NCBI GenBank assembly: GCA_022763315.1
Contig: JALEHA010000051.1
Coordinates: forward strand, 1 to 33,742
DNA: 33,742 nucleotides
Direction: 5' to 3'
Origin: Algiphilus sp.
Lineage (GTDB): Bacteria > Pseudomonadota > Gammaproteobacteria > Nevskiales > Nevskiaceae
Below the pieces are notes generated by a model. That model saw nothing but the letters and a program-made list of their open reading frames with translations. It searched no databases and was not told the DNA's origin. Positions 15,591 through 23,352 of this stretch are shown here, one piece after another. A program made the translations under genes and the position numbers. How positions within the stretch are numbered: the stretch's first letter is position 1; every line of letters begins with the position of its first letter.

Positions 15591-16139
15591 ATGACCTTCC
15601 GCCAGTTCGCACTGCCTCCACTTCTCGCCGTCGCCTTGTTGCTGCCGCCCCTGGCCTATGCACAGAGCACCGACCATATCTTGGGCTGGGTGGAAAAGAT
15701 CCAGATCACGGGCTGGGGCGTGGAAGTCAAGGCCAAGGTGGATTCGGGTGCCCTGACCTCCTCCATGCATGCGACCAGCATCGAACGCTTTGACCGTGAC
15801 GGGGAAGAATGGGTGCGCTTCATCGTTGACGTCGAAGACGAGCGTGACGGCGAGGCAGTGGAAAAACTGTACGAGCGTCCGCTGTATCGCAACGTCATCC
15901 TTCGCGGCGCCGGCGGCACCGACCGACGCCCGGTGGTGTTGATGGAGGTATGCATCGGATCCGCCGTCTACGAGGAGCAGTTCAGCCTTGAGAACCGGCA
16001 CGACATGAACTACCCGGTTCTGCTCGGGCGGCGCACCATCCAGCATCTGGGACTGATCGATGTCACGCGCACCTTCGTGACCGAAGCCCGATGCGACGAA
16101 GACAGTCCGCGCTATACCTTTGAGGGCGAAGACGACTAG
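15591..16139 (+). CDS. Exported RimB-like retropepsin-type protease (PF05618)
   Basis: A 182-residue protein with a clear signal peptide (hydrophobic 7-22, cleavage probably after AYA at 24). The mature part is a single retropepsin-like domain of the RimK-associated group, often misnamed ATP-dependent zinc protease. The catalytic motif is VDSGALTSS with Asp51, and the conserved YPVLLGRRTIQ follows near the end. Cytoplasmic relatives (RimB) trim poly-glutamate tails made by RimK, but this one should act in the periplasm. No RimK-type ligase is adjacent. It starts 39 bases after purT and is convergent with the AstE-like gene. Confidence 0.85.
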   Translation: MTFRQFALPPLLAVALLLPPLAYAQSTDHILGWVEKIQITGWGVEVKAKVDSGALTSSMHATSIERFDRDGEEWVRFIVDVEDERDGEAVEKLYERPLYRNVILRGAGGTDRRPVVLMEVCIGSAVYEEQFSLENRHDMNYPVLLGRRTIQHLGLIDVTRTFVTEARCDEDSPRYTFEGEDD

Positions 16140-16169
16140 ACCCCCGGCGTGGGTCGCGACACTCGCGCC

Positions 16170-17510
16170 TTAGTCCGGCCGGGTTTCGGTATCGCCACCC
16201 ACCGCGGGCGTTGGCGCTTCCACTGCCGGAGACGCCGGTTCGTTGGGTTCCGGGCTCGATGTGGCGTCTGCGGCCGGCGCTGACGGCTCCTCTTCAGTTG
16301 CGGCGGATTGGCGTTGTACCCCGATGTGGTACGCCGCGAATCCGGGAATGACGGCCTGATTCAGCGCCATGCCGATGACACGGCCATCGTTGGGCGAGGT
16401 CAGGTGCACGCGTCGGTTGGTGATCGGGTCGGTGACACTGCCGAGCACCTCGCCTTCGCGGACGGTATCGCCCAGGCCGACTTCGCTGGTCAGGATGCCA
16501 CCGTCATCGGCGCGGACCCAGTGCGATTCGTAATACACCGGCTGCGGCGCGCTCCACAGGCGGTTGGTGTCGAGCATTCCCATGTGGCTCATCAAGCTGC
16601 GCAGCGCGCGCACCCCGTGCTTGACCTCTTCCGGCTGGAAGCGCATCGGTTCGCCCGCTTCGACGGTGATGGTCGGTACCCCCGCAGCGGTGGCTGCCTG
16701 ACGCAGGGTCCCTTCGGGAGGCTCGCTGTTGAGTACCACGGTGGCGCCAAAGCCGCGCGTGAGGTCGGCGATGCGCGCGTCGCTTAGATCAGCACGCAGT
16801 TGTGGAAGATTGGTGCGATGAAAGGAGCCAGTGTGCAGGTCGACCAGTGCGCTGCATCGGCGAATGACGTGGTTGAACAGGGAATAGGCGATCCGTGAAG
16901 CGGCGCTGCCCTGTGGATGGCCGGGGAAATGGCGGTTGAGATCGCGGCGATCCGGTAGGTAGCGCGACCCCTGACGAAAACCGAAAAGGTTGACGATGGG
17001 CACCCCGATCAAGGTGCCACGCAATTCGGAGGCATCAACTTCGTACAGGAGGCGGCGCACCATTTCTATGCCGTTGAGCTCGTCACCGTGCACGGCAGCG
17101 GTGACGCAGAGCACCGGCCCCGGCTTCGTGCCATGGGCCACCAGCACCGGCGTCGGCTCGGCCAGGCCGGTGAAGGAATCGCTGGCATACCACGGAACCT
17201 GTAGCGTTTCTCCAGGCGGGATGCTGCCGTCCAGAATGCTGAAGCTCTGCACGCCGGGGCTGGGGGCCTGCTCCGCCGGGGCCATCTCGTGCAGCGATTC
17301 GTCCAGCGTACGTGGCGCGATGGGCGTGGCCGTGCCGGTATCCACCGACGATGCGTCTTGACGCGGCGGTTGCGCGGTGTATTCATCGCTGGTCTCCACC
17401 GCCTGGCCGACGGCTGGCAACGGTCCTCCGGCCCAGGCGAGGAGGGCGATGGCAAAGACACTTGGGGCCCGCAGGCGCGAGGCAGCGCGGCGCGGAAATC
17501 GTGTTGGCAA
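16170..17510 (-). CDS. Exported succinylglutamate desuccinylase/aspartoacylase family protein
   Basis: A 446-residue zinc hydrolase of the AstE/AspA group (M14-like carboxypeptidase fold). The zinc ligands are visible as HGDE (141-144) and DLHTG with His226, together with RDLNRHFPG (189-197) and a late Glu in TVEAGEP. An N-terminal hydrophobic segment (FAIALLAWAGGPLPAVGQA) is a signal peptide or anchor, so the enzyme works outside the cytoplasm. After the catalytic part there is a lipoyl-like beta domain (GDTVREGEVLGSVTDP) and a Pro/Ala/Glu-rich tail. The start is TTG 17510 with AGGAG six bases upstream; no ATG fits. It cuts N-acyl or amide bonds of an unknown acidic compound. Confidence 0.85.
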   Translation of the reverse strand: MPTRFPRRAASRLRAPSVFAIALLAWAGGPLPAVGQAVETSDEYTAQPPRQDASSVDTGTATPIAPRTLDESLHEMAPAEQAPSPGVQSFSILDGSIPPGETLQVPWYASDSFTGLAEPTPVLVAHGTKPGPVLCVTAAVHGDELNGIEMVRRLLYEVDASELRGTLIGVPIVNLFGFRQGSRYLPDRRDLNRHFPGHPQGSAASRIAYSLFNHVIRRCSALVDLHTGSFHRTNLPQLRADLSDARIADLTRGFGATVVLNSEPPEGTLRQAATAAGVPTITVEAGEPMRFQPEEVKHGVRALRSLMSHMGMLDTNRLWSAPQPVYYESHWVRADDGGILTSEVGLGDTVREGEVLGSVTDPITNRRVHLTSPNDGRVIGMALNQAVIPGFAAYHIGVQRQSAATEEEPSAPAADATSSPEPNEPASPAVEAPTPAVGGDTETRPD

Positions 17511-17704
17511 CGGTGGCTCCTGAGTCCTGACCCTGCGTAGGGTTGCATGATGCGGCAGCCAAGAGCCAGCGCGCGCAAGGCTGTACGAAACTTGCACAAA
17601 GGCTCGGCGACGCCGCAGCCGCGCGCGGCCGATTGCGGTAGGGTGCGTGCCGTCTGAATGCGAACCGGTGGCTTTTGCGGCCGCCAGATCGAAAGGGGGA
17701 GGAT

Positions 17705-20020
17705 GTGACACGGATCGGCCGAAGCTTTCGTCAATTCCTGTGGTTGAGTCTGCTCTGCATGCCCTTGGCGGTGGTACATGCGCAGGGCGACGGTAAGGCC
17801 TCGTCGAGCGAACCGCCCAGCGCGCAGACCGCCGAGCAGCTCGCCGATCTGCTGGAGAATGAAGCCACGCGTGCGCAGCTCATCGAAGCGCTGCGCCGTC
17901 AGGCGAGTACCGAATCAGCGGCGACGGAGAGCGAGGAAGCCACGGAAGCGGCCCCCGTCAGCCTGTCGCGTCGTATCGCACTGTCGACAGAGTCCATCGC
18001 CGAAGAACTCGCCGCCGAGTTTTCACGCGCCTTTGGCGCTTTCACGCAGGCGGGCGAGGCCACCGCTGGGGTGGATTGGCAGGCCTTGGCTGCGGCCAGC
18101 GTGGATCTCATCGTCGTCGTCATTGCGGTCATCGTGGCCTTCATGCTGCTGCGCCGGCTGTGTATCCCGGTCTACCGTCGCTTGGACGTCTGGTCGCAGC
18201 AGCCCGCGCAGACCAGCGCGTTGCTGCGCAAGACGGTGGCCGTGTTGCTCGCTGCCGGCGTCGACACGGTGCTGATTGTGCTGTCCTGGGTGATCGGATT
18301 CCTGCTGGCCATCTATGCGCTGAGCGACCCGGGTGCGATGGATACGCGCCAGACGATGTTCCTCAACGCCTTCCTCATGATCGAGATCTTCAAGGCGCTG
18401 ATCCGGACCCTGTTCGCCACCCGCTATGAGGGACTGCGTCTGCTGCCCATGTCGGCCGAGAATGCGGCCTACTGGAACCGCTGGTTCGCGCGCATATCCG
18501 GCTTCATCGGCTATGGCCTGCTGGTCGCGGTTCCCATTGCCAACATCAATATTTCCCCGGATGCCGGCCGCGCGCTGACCTTCATCGTCATGGGCCTTGC
18601 CTTCCTCTACGCGCTGATGGTCATCAGCCAGAACAAGGAGCAGGTGCGCGGCCGGCTCGAAGTTCAGGCCAAGCAAGCGCATTCGACCTTCGCCCGGGTT
18701 GGTGTCTACGTGCTGGCGCGGGTATGGCATGCACTCGCCATCGCATATTTCGCCGCCATGGCAGTGGTCGCCATTCTGCAGCCGGAAGAGACGCTGCCTT
18801 TCATGCTCAAGGCCACCTTGCAGACGCTGCTGGCTGTGGGCGGTGGTGTCTTCCTCGCCGTGGTGCTGGCGCAGATCATCAGCCGGCGCATCCGCCTGCC
18901 CGAAGACACCAGCCGGCGCTTCCCGCAGTTGGAAGAGCGACTGAACGCGGCCATTCCAGGCGTCCTGCAGGTGCTGCGGGCCATCATCCTGATCGTGGTG
19001 GCGTTGCTCGTGCTGGACGCCTGGCGGCTGTTCAATCTGCCGGAATGGATCGGTTCCGAAGCCGGGACCACGGCCCTCGCCGCGGCCATCTCCATCGCGC
19101 TCATCCTGCTGGTGGCCAAGGGCATCTGGATCGCCTTCGCGAGCTGGATCGAGCTGCGCCTCAACCCCGACAACGACCGTGGCGGCGCCAGCGCGCGCGA
19201 GCAGACCCTGCTTGCCCTGTTCCGCAGCGCCTTCCTGATCGTGCTGGTGGTGATGACCGCCATGATCGTGCTGTCCGAACTAGGCATCAATATCGGACCG
19301 TTGATCGCTGGCGCCGGCGTGCTCGGCCTGGCCATCGGCTTCGGCGCACAGAAGCTGGTGCAGGACGTCATCACTGGCGTCTTCATCCAGCTGGAGAACG
19401 CGATCAACACCGGTGAGGTCGTCACGGCTGGGGCCATTACCGGAACCGCCGAAAAGATCACGGTACGATCGGTCGGCATTCGCGACCTTTCGGGCACGTA
19501 CCACGTGGTGCCCTTCTCCAGCGTGGATACCGTCTCCAACTTCATGCGGGATTTCGCCTATCACGTAGGCGTCTACGGAGTCGCCTATCGCGAGGACATC
19601 AGCGCGGTCATTGAGCAGTTGCAGGCGGCCTACAGCGCCCTGGTCGCCGACCCGAACTTTGCCGAGAAGGTGCTCGAGCCGCTCGAAGTCCACGGCGTGA
19701 CTGAACTCGCCGACAGCGCGGTCAATGTGCGCATCCGCATCAAGACGCTGCCGGGCTCGCAGTGGGGCGTGGGCCGCGAATACAACCGCCTGGTCAAGCA
19801 GCATTTCGACGCCGCGGGCATCGAGATTCCCTTCCCGCATACGACGCTCTACTTCGGAGAAGACCGCGCCGGTTACGCACCACCGGCCAATGTACGGGTG
19901 CTCGAAGGTCGCGACCGTCGCGCGCCGCTACCCGCCGAACCGGCCGACGCCAATACGCCGCTGCCAGATGCGGCGAATCGGCCCAGTGAGCGCAGCGACT
20001 TCGACGAGTCGCAAAGCTAG
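17705..20020 (+). CDS. Large MscS-family mechanosensitive channel (YbiO-like)
   Basis: A 771-residue inner-membrane protein with a signal peptide (FLWLSLLCMPLAVVHAQ), a periplasmic helical region, about ten membrane helices, and a C-terminal MscS core. The pore helix is obvious near residues 531-550 as LIAGAGVLGLAIGFGAQKL, followed by VQDVITGVFIQLENAINTGE and the beta domain. The channel opens under membrane tension to release solutes on osmotic downshock. The start is GTG 17705, preceded by AGGGGGAGG; a TTG ten codons upstream is less likely. The tail after about residue 730 is charged and disordered. The stop TAG shares bases with the stop of the convergent PhoX-like gene. Confidence 0.93.
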   Translation: MTRIGRSFRQFLWLSLLCMPLAVVHAQGDGKASSSEPPSAQTAEQLADLLENEATRAQLIEALRRQASTESAATESEEATEAAPVSLSRRIALSTESIAEELAAEFSRAFGAFTQAGEATAGVDWQALAAASVDLIVVVIAVIVAFMLLRRLCIPVYRRLDVWSQQPAQTSALLRKTVAVLLAAGVDTVLIVLSWVIGFLLAIYALSDPGAMDTRQTMFLNAFLMIEIFKALIRTLFATRYEGLRLLPMSAENAAYWNRWFARISGFIGYGLLVAVPIANINISPDAGRALTFIVMGLAFLYALMVISQNKEQVRGRLEVQAKQAHSTFARVGVYVLARVWHALAIAYFAAMAVVAILQPEETLPFMLKATLQTLLAVGGGVFLAVVLAQIISRRIRLPEDTSRRFPQLEERLNAAIPGVLQVLRAIILIVVALLVLDAWRLFNLPEWIGSEAGTTALAAAISIALILLVAKGIWIAFASWIELRLNPDNDRGGASAREQTLLALFRSAFLIVLVVMTAMIVLSELGINIGPLIAGAGVLGLAIGFGAQKLVQDVITGVFIQLENAINTGEVVTAGAITGTAEKITVRSVGIRDLSGTYHVVPFSSVDTVSNFMRDFAYHVGVYGVAYREDISAVIEQLQAAYSALVADPNFAEKVLEPLEVHGVTELADSAVNVRIRIKTLPGSQWGVGREYNRLVKQHFDAAGIEIPFPHTTLYFGEDRAGYAPPANVRVLEGRDRRAPLPAEPADANTPLPDAANRPSERSDFDESQS

Positions 20021-21432
20021 GCGGCGCGGAACGCGGACTGTATGGACGCGGGCAGGGTGACCTCGTAGGTCACCCCGCTCCCGTTCTTGCCGAGTGGCAG
20101 GTTCGGACCGCGCTGGGAACTGAAGTATAGACGGCTGCCGTCCGGCGAAAAGGCCGGGCCCGTCAGTTCCGAATCGCTGCCCAGACGGACCTGTAACAGG
20201 GTCTTGGCGGGCGCATTCGGGACCACCACCATCAGGCGCATGGCCTCACCATCCTCCGCCACCACAACATCCCCTGCCGGACTGACCACCACGTTGTCGA
20301 CGTCGTCGAAAACCGGGTCGATCAGCCGATTGTCGAAGATGGTCTCGATCAGGCCATTGTCAACGTCGAGGGCGTGCACCCGGTTGTCCCCTTTGGTTGC
20401 GAAAAACAGCACGGCCCGCGTCGGCAAGGTGCCGCCGGGCGGGACGTTCCGTAGTTCCGGCGGCAGCGTGTAGATCCACATGCCCTCACCGCCGCGGAAA
20501 ACGGTTCCCGGCACACGCTTGCGTGCGTCGCGGCGTTCCGTGCGCAGCCGGGCCTGCGGCTGTTCCGGTGCGATTGCATCGACCCATTGGGTGGCGTGCA
20601 GCTTGCGCAGTCTCAGGTCGTCACTGACGTATTCGTCGTCGGCAAAGCCTTGGATATTGAGCACCTGAAGGCGGCCGGAGCGCATATGCAGGCGCGGCCC
20701 TTCAGGGCTGTCAGTGACATCCTCGGCGTCCGCCACAAAGCGGTAGAGACGGCCGTCCGGGGTGTCCTCGGTCAGAAAGACGCTGCGTGTGGGCATATCC
20801 ACGGCTGCCGCTTCGTGGGCGAAGCGGCCCAAAGCGGGCAGCAAGCGCGCCGTCTCGGGCGTACCGGTAGGCTCGCACTCGTAGACCTGACCATCCGGTA
20901 CTTCCTCGCAGGAGAGCCAGGTCTGCCAAGGTGTCGCCCCGCCAGCACAGTTGCGGCGGGTGTGGTCGAGAATGCGGTAGGCAGCCGCAATGCGCCCATC
21001 CGGCGCGAAGCGCAACGCGCCCACGCCACCACGTTGGCGATGCTCGCTGTTCGACACGTAGATCCAGCCGCCGTCGTCCGTGGCGAAGCAGGCCCCGCCG
21101 TCCGGGGCCTCATGCCAGTTGTAGCCCGCCAATCCCAGCGGGTCGAAGGCGCCGGTGACGGGGTTGCTCAGGTGGCGGGCAACCGCACGCACGCTGAAGC
21201 CTTCAGGCAGAAAAATCCCGTCGACGCCGCTGTCAAAGAGCGCGCCAACGTCAGCCAGCGGACCGCGCGGCAGTGGCAGCTCGCCCATGGGCCGCGGCGC
21301 ATCGGTGGCACCGTCCCGCGTCGAGAGGCTTTGACAGGCGCTCAGCAGCGGGCCCGTGGACAGCATTCCGCCCGACAGGAACAGCAGGCGCAGAAGCGCA
21401 CGGCGTTGGGGGTCGGGTTGGTCGGGGCGCAT
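20017..21432 (-). CDS. PhoX family (DUF839) lipoprotein phosphatase
   Basis: A 471-residue protein of the PhoX/DUF839 family, calcium- and iron-dependent beta-propeller phosphatases. It carries the family hallmark NCAGGATPWQTWLSCEE, as well as NSEHRQRGGVGALRF, GRFAHEAAAVD, LTEDTPDGRLYRFV and GGEGMWIYTLPPE. The N-terminus has twin Arg (QRRALLRLLFLSGG), then a hydrophobic stretch and the lipobox LLSAC, which points to Tat export and lipid anchoring. It would release phosphate from organic esters in the envelope. A small group of propeller proteins in this family is not phosphatase, so activity is likely but not proven. Confidence 0.88.
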   Translation of the reverse strand: MRPDQPDPQRRALLRLLFLSGGMLSTGPLLSACQSLSTRDGATDAPRPMGELPLPRGPLADVGALFDSGVDGIFLPEGFSVRAVARHLSNPVTGAFDPLGLAGYNWHEAPDGGACFATDDGGWIYVSNSEHRQRGGVGALRFAPDGRIAAAYRILDHTRRNCAGGATPWQTWLSCEEVPDGQVYECEPTGTPETARLLPALGRFAHEAAAVDMPTRSVFLTEDTPDGRLYRFVADAEDVTDSPEGPRLHMRSGRLQVLNIQGFADDEYVSDDLRLRKLHATQWVDAIAPEQPQARLRTERRDARKRVPGTVFRGGEGMWIYTLPPELRNVPPGGTLPTRAVLFFATKGDNRVHALDVDNGLIETIFDNRLIDPVFDDVDNVVVSPAGDVVVAEDGEAMRLMVVVPNAPAKTLLQVRLGSDSELTGPAFSPDGSRLYFSSQRGPNLPLGKNGSGVTYEVTLPASIQSAFRAA

Positions 21433-21502
21433 GGCGGTCTGGGCTGCGGGCGAGCCGCTCAGAATAGCGCGCGCAGGTGACGCTGTAATGTGCTGCCAGC
21501 CC

Positions 21503-22312
21503 TCAGGACAGCGCGCGTGCTTCCTTGATGCGGTCGTAGGCGGTGGTGATGTCGCGCGTCTTCTCCTCGGCCATTGCCCGCATGCTCTCCGGCAATCCCT
21601 TGGAAGCCAGCTTGTCCGGATGGTTTTCGCTCACCAGCTTGCGATAGGCCTTCTTCACCGTTTCGTCGCTGGCATCGGAGGACACGCCCAGCACCTGGTA
21701 GGCCCAGTCAAGGTCGGGTTGGCTGCGCCCGCCGGCCCCGCGGCCCGCCGCGCCACGCAGCATGGCCTCCATGCGCTCAACCTCCGCTTCGGGAAGGCCA
21801 AGTCCGCGGGCAACGCGCAGCAGCATCTCGTGTTCCGCGGGGTGGATCTGTCCGTCTGCGCCTACTGCCGCGAGCTGTACCTGCATGAACATCATCAACA
21901 GCGGACGCTGGCCGCGTGCCGCACGTGCGAACTGGGCGACCTCGGCATCAAGGTCGAAGTCCGGCTGTTTACCGCGGGTGAAGGCCTGCCGGGCTTGCGC
22001 GCGCGCCGGCTCGTTCAGCCGCAGGCGGTCGAACAACGTCTCGGCGACTTGGATTTCATCCTGCGTAACTTGCCCATCGGCCTTGCACAAGGCCCCCATC
22101 ACGGCAAAGACGGCATCCAGAAAGCGCGCCTGCACTTGCGCGATGCGGCTGCGGATGAAGCGGCCCAGCAGCGGCCGCGCCAGGAAATAACCCAGCAGGC
22201 CACCGATTGCGAAACCGGTGAAGCCGCCGACGAGGGCGCCGATGAGGCCGCCAACAAGAAATCCGATAAGCATGACGAGCATTGTAGAGAGCCCGGCGCG
22301 GAGCCGCTGCAT
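21503..22312 (-). CDS. djlA: DnaJ-like membrane co-chaperone DjlA
   Basis: A 269-residue type III J-protein. The N-terminus is one Gly-rich membrane helix (about residues 11-45), followed by a TerB-like helical domain (about 62-185, with FLDAVFAVMGALCKADG) and a C-terminal J domain (202-269). The HPD motif that triggers DnaK is at 231-233. This exactly matches DjlA, which activates DnaK at the inner membrane and affects capsule and envelope stress signalling. The start is ATG 22312; ATG 22279 and 22270 further in are alternatives, as no ribosome site is convincing. The gene is 70 bases after the PhoX-like start on the same strand. Confidence 0.92.
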   Translation of the reverse strand: MQRLRAGLSTMLVMLIGFLVGGLIGALVGGFTGFAIGGLLGYFLARPLLGRFIRSRIAQVQARFLDAVFAVMGALCKADGQVTQDEIQVAETLFDRLRLNEPARAQARQAFTRGKQPDFDLDAEVAQFARAARGQRPLLMMFMQVQLAAVGADGQIHPAEHEMLLRVARGLGLPEAEVERMEAMLRGAAGRGAGGRSQPDLDWAYQVLGVSSDASDETVKKAYRKLVSENHPDKLASKGLPESMRAMAEEKTRDITTAYDRIKEARALS

Positions 22313-22362
22313 TCGGCGCTACCATCGCCGCGTCATCAACAGCAACAACAAGAGGAGCAGCA

Positions 22363-22731
22363 ATGATTGGATACGTCACCCTGGGAAGCAGTGACCTGCA
22401 GCGTGCAGGGGCCTTCTACGATGCCTTGCTGGGCGAACTGGGCGCGCAGCGCTTCATGAACGACGAGCGCATCATCGTCTGGGCCACCGGCCCGGGCGCG
22501 CCGATGCTCAGCGTCATCCAGCCGCATGATGGAAAACCGGCTACGGTCGGCAATGGCGTGATGGTGGCGCTGGCGCCAGGCTCGCGCGACAAGGTCGATG
22601 CCCTCTACGCCAAGGCGCTGTCGTTGGGAGCCACTGATGAGGGCGCGCCCGGTGAGCGTATGAGCGGCTTCTATGCGGGCTATTTTCGCGACCTGGACGG
22701 CCACAAGCTCAATTTCTTCCACATGGGCTGA
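22363..22731 (+). CDS. VOC (glyoxalase/bleomycin resistance) family protein
   Basis: A 122-residue vicinal oxygen chelate protein with the beta-alpha-beta-beta-beta modules of the fold: GYVTLGSSDLQRAGAFYDALLGELGA at the start and FYAGYFRDLDGHKLNFFHMG at the end. The end motif RDLDGHKLNF is typical of small VOC proteins. The metal-site residues are not all certain, and the family covers lyases, dioxygenases and binding proteins, so the reaction is unknown. AGGAG lies five bases before the ATG. A bidirectional terminator follows the stop. Confidence 0.88.
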   Translation: MIGYVTLGSSDLQRAGAFYDALLGELGAQRFMNDERIIVWATGPGAPMLSVIQPHDGKPATVGNGVMVALAPGSRDKVDALYAKALSLGATDEGAPGERMSGFYAGYFRDLDGHKLNFFHMG

Positions 22732-22748
22732 GCCGCCGCCCAACGGAC

Positions 22749-22784
22749 AAAAAAAAGCCGCGACCCGAAGGTCGCGGCTCTTTT
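22749..22784. terminator. Bidirectional Rho-independent terminator
   Basis: GCCGCGACC (22757-22765) and GGTCGCGGC (22770-22778) form a perfect 9-bp stem around a CGAA loop. It is flanked by an A-run on the left and TCTTTT on the right, so it serves the VOC gene on the plus strand and the cold-shock gene on the minus strand. Confidence 0.93.
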
Positions 22785-22800
22785 ACAGAATCCGGGGGTC

Positions 22801-23013
22801 TTAGACCGCGCGAATCTGCGTCGCCTGCATGCCCTTCGGGCCACGCTGCGCGACGTACTCGACGCGCTGGCCTTCGGCGAGGCTGCGGAAGCCGCTGCCC
22901 TGGATTTCCTTGAAGTGGGCGAAGAGATCGTCGCCGCCGTCGGCCGGGGTGATGAACCCGAAGCCCTTGGCGTCATTGAACCACTTCACGGTACCGGTGG
23001 AAACATCGCTCAT
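22801..23013 (-). CDS. Cold-shock domain protein, CspA family
   Basis: A 70-residue single-domain RNA and single-stranded DNA binding protein. Both RNA-binding motifs are intact: KGFGFI (residues 16-21) and DLFAHF (29-34), within [22 protein letters not shown]. Such proteins melt RNA structure in the cold or during growth. AGGA lies seven bases before the ATG. The gene has a long leader with a possible promoter about 165 bases upstream and a hairpin close to the start, as is common for cold-regulated csp genes. Which paralogue it is cannot be told from the sequence. Confidence 0.95.
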   Translation of the reverse strand: MSDVSTGTVKWFNDAKGFGFITPADGGDDLFAHFKEIQGSGFRSLAEGQRVEYVAQRGPKGMQATQIRAV

Positions 23014-23186
23014 GAAACATTCCTCAAACTAAAGTGTAGAAAACGGGCGTAGGCACGCCCATTGGGGTGCAAGCCATCAAGGAACGCATCATTGCCGACC
23101 GGTCGTTCGGAAGCAGCCACGGGGGCTGAGGTACGACAGTTCACGCTGATAACACTCTTCTTGAAGCAACTGCAGTTCCGAATATA
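23014..23186 (-). promoter_or_regulatory. Long 5' leader and candidate promoter of the csp gene
   Basis: On the minus strand TATATT (23186-23181) is a candidate -10 box, with no good -35 at standard spacing. The resulting leader of about 160 bases is similar in length to that of cspA. It holds TGTCGTAC (near 23138-23131), a partial match to the cspA cold box, and a stem-loop near the gene. Confidence 0.4.
23045..23060 (-). promoter_or_regulatory. Hairpin plus T-rich run in the csp leader
   Basis: GGGCGT and ACGCCC form a 6-bp stem with a 4-base loop, followed on the minus strand by GTTTTCT. It sits about 31 bases before the start codon and looks like a weak attenuator or a structure that changes with temperature. 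Confidence 0.4.
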
Positions 23187-23352
23187 CGCCATTTCTGCGT
23201 CAATTTCTTGAATCCCGGCGAGCGGCCGACCAACGGTGGTTCGGTGCGCGCCATCTCTGCTTCCGCGACCGATGCGCATCCGCGCTGCATCCATTGCGGA
23301 AGTCGCTGCGTAAAGCGCATTGCAATCACCCAAAAACCATCGGGAGAGCGGA
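23187..23352. other. Non-coding region between csp and the DUF4331 gene
   Basis: Together with the csp leader this forms a 339-base gap. I see no gene, tRNA or strong terminator in it. The plus strand must carry the DUF4331 promoter, but no box pair with standard spacing stands out. Confidence 0.5.
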
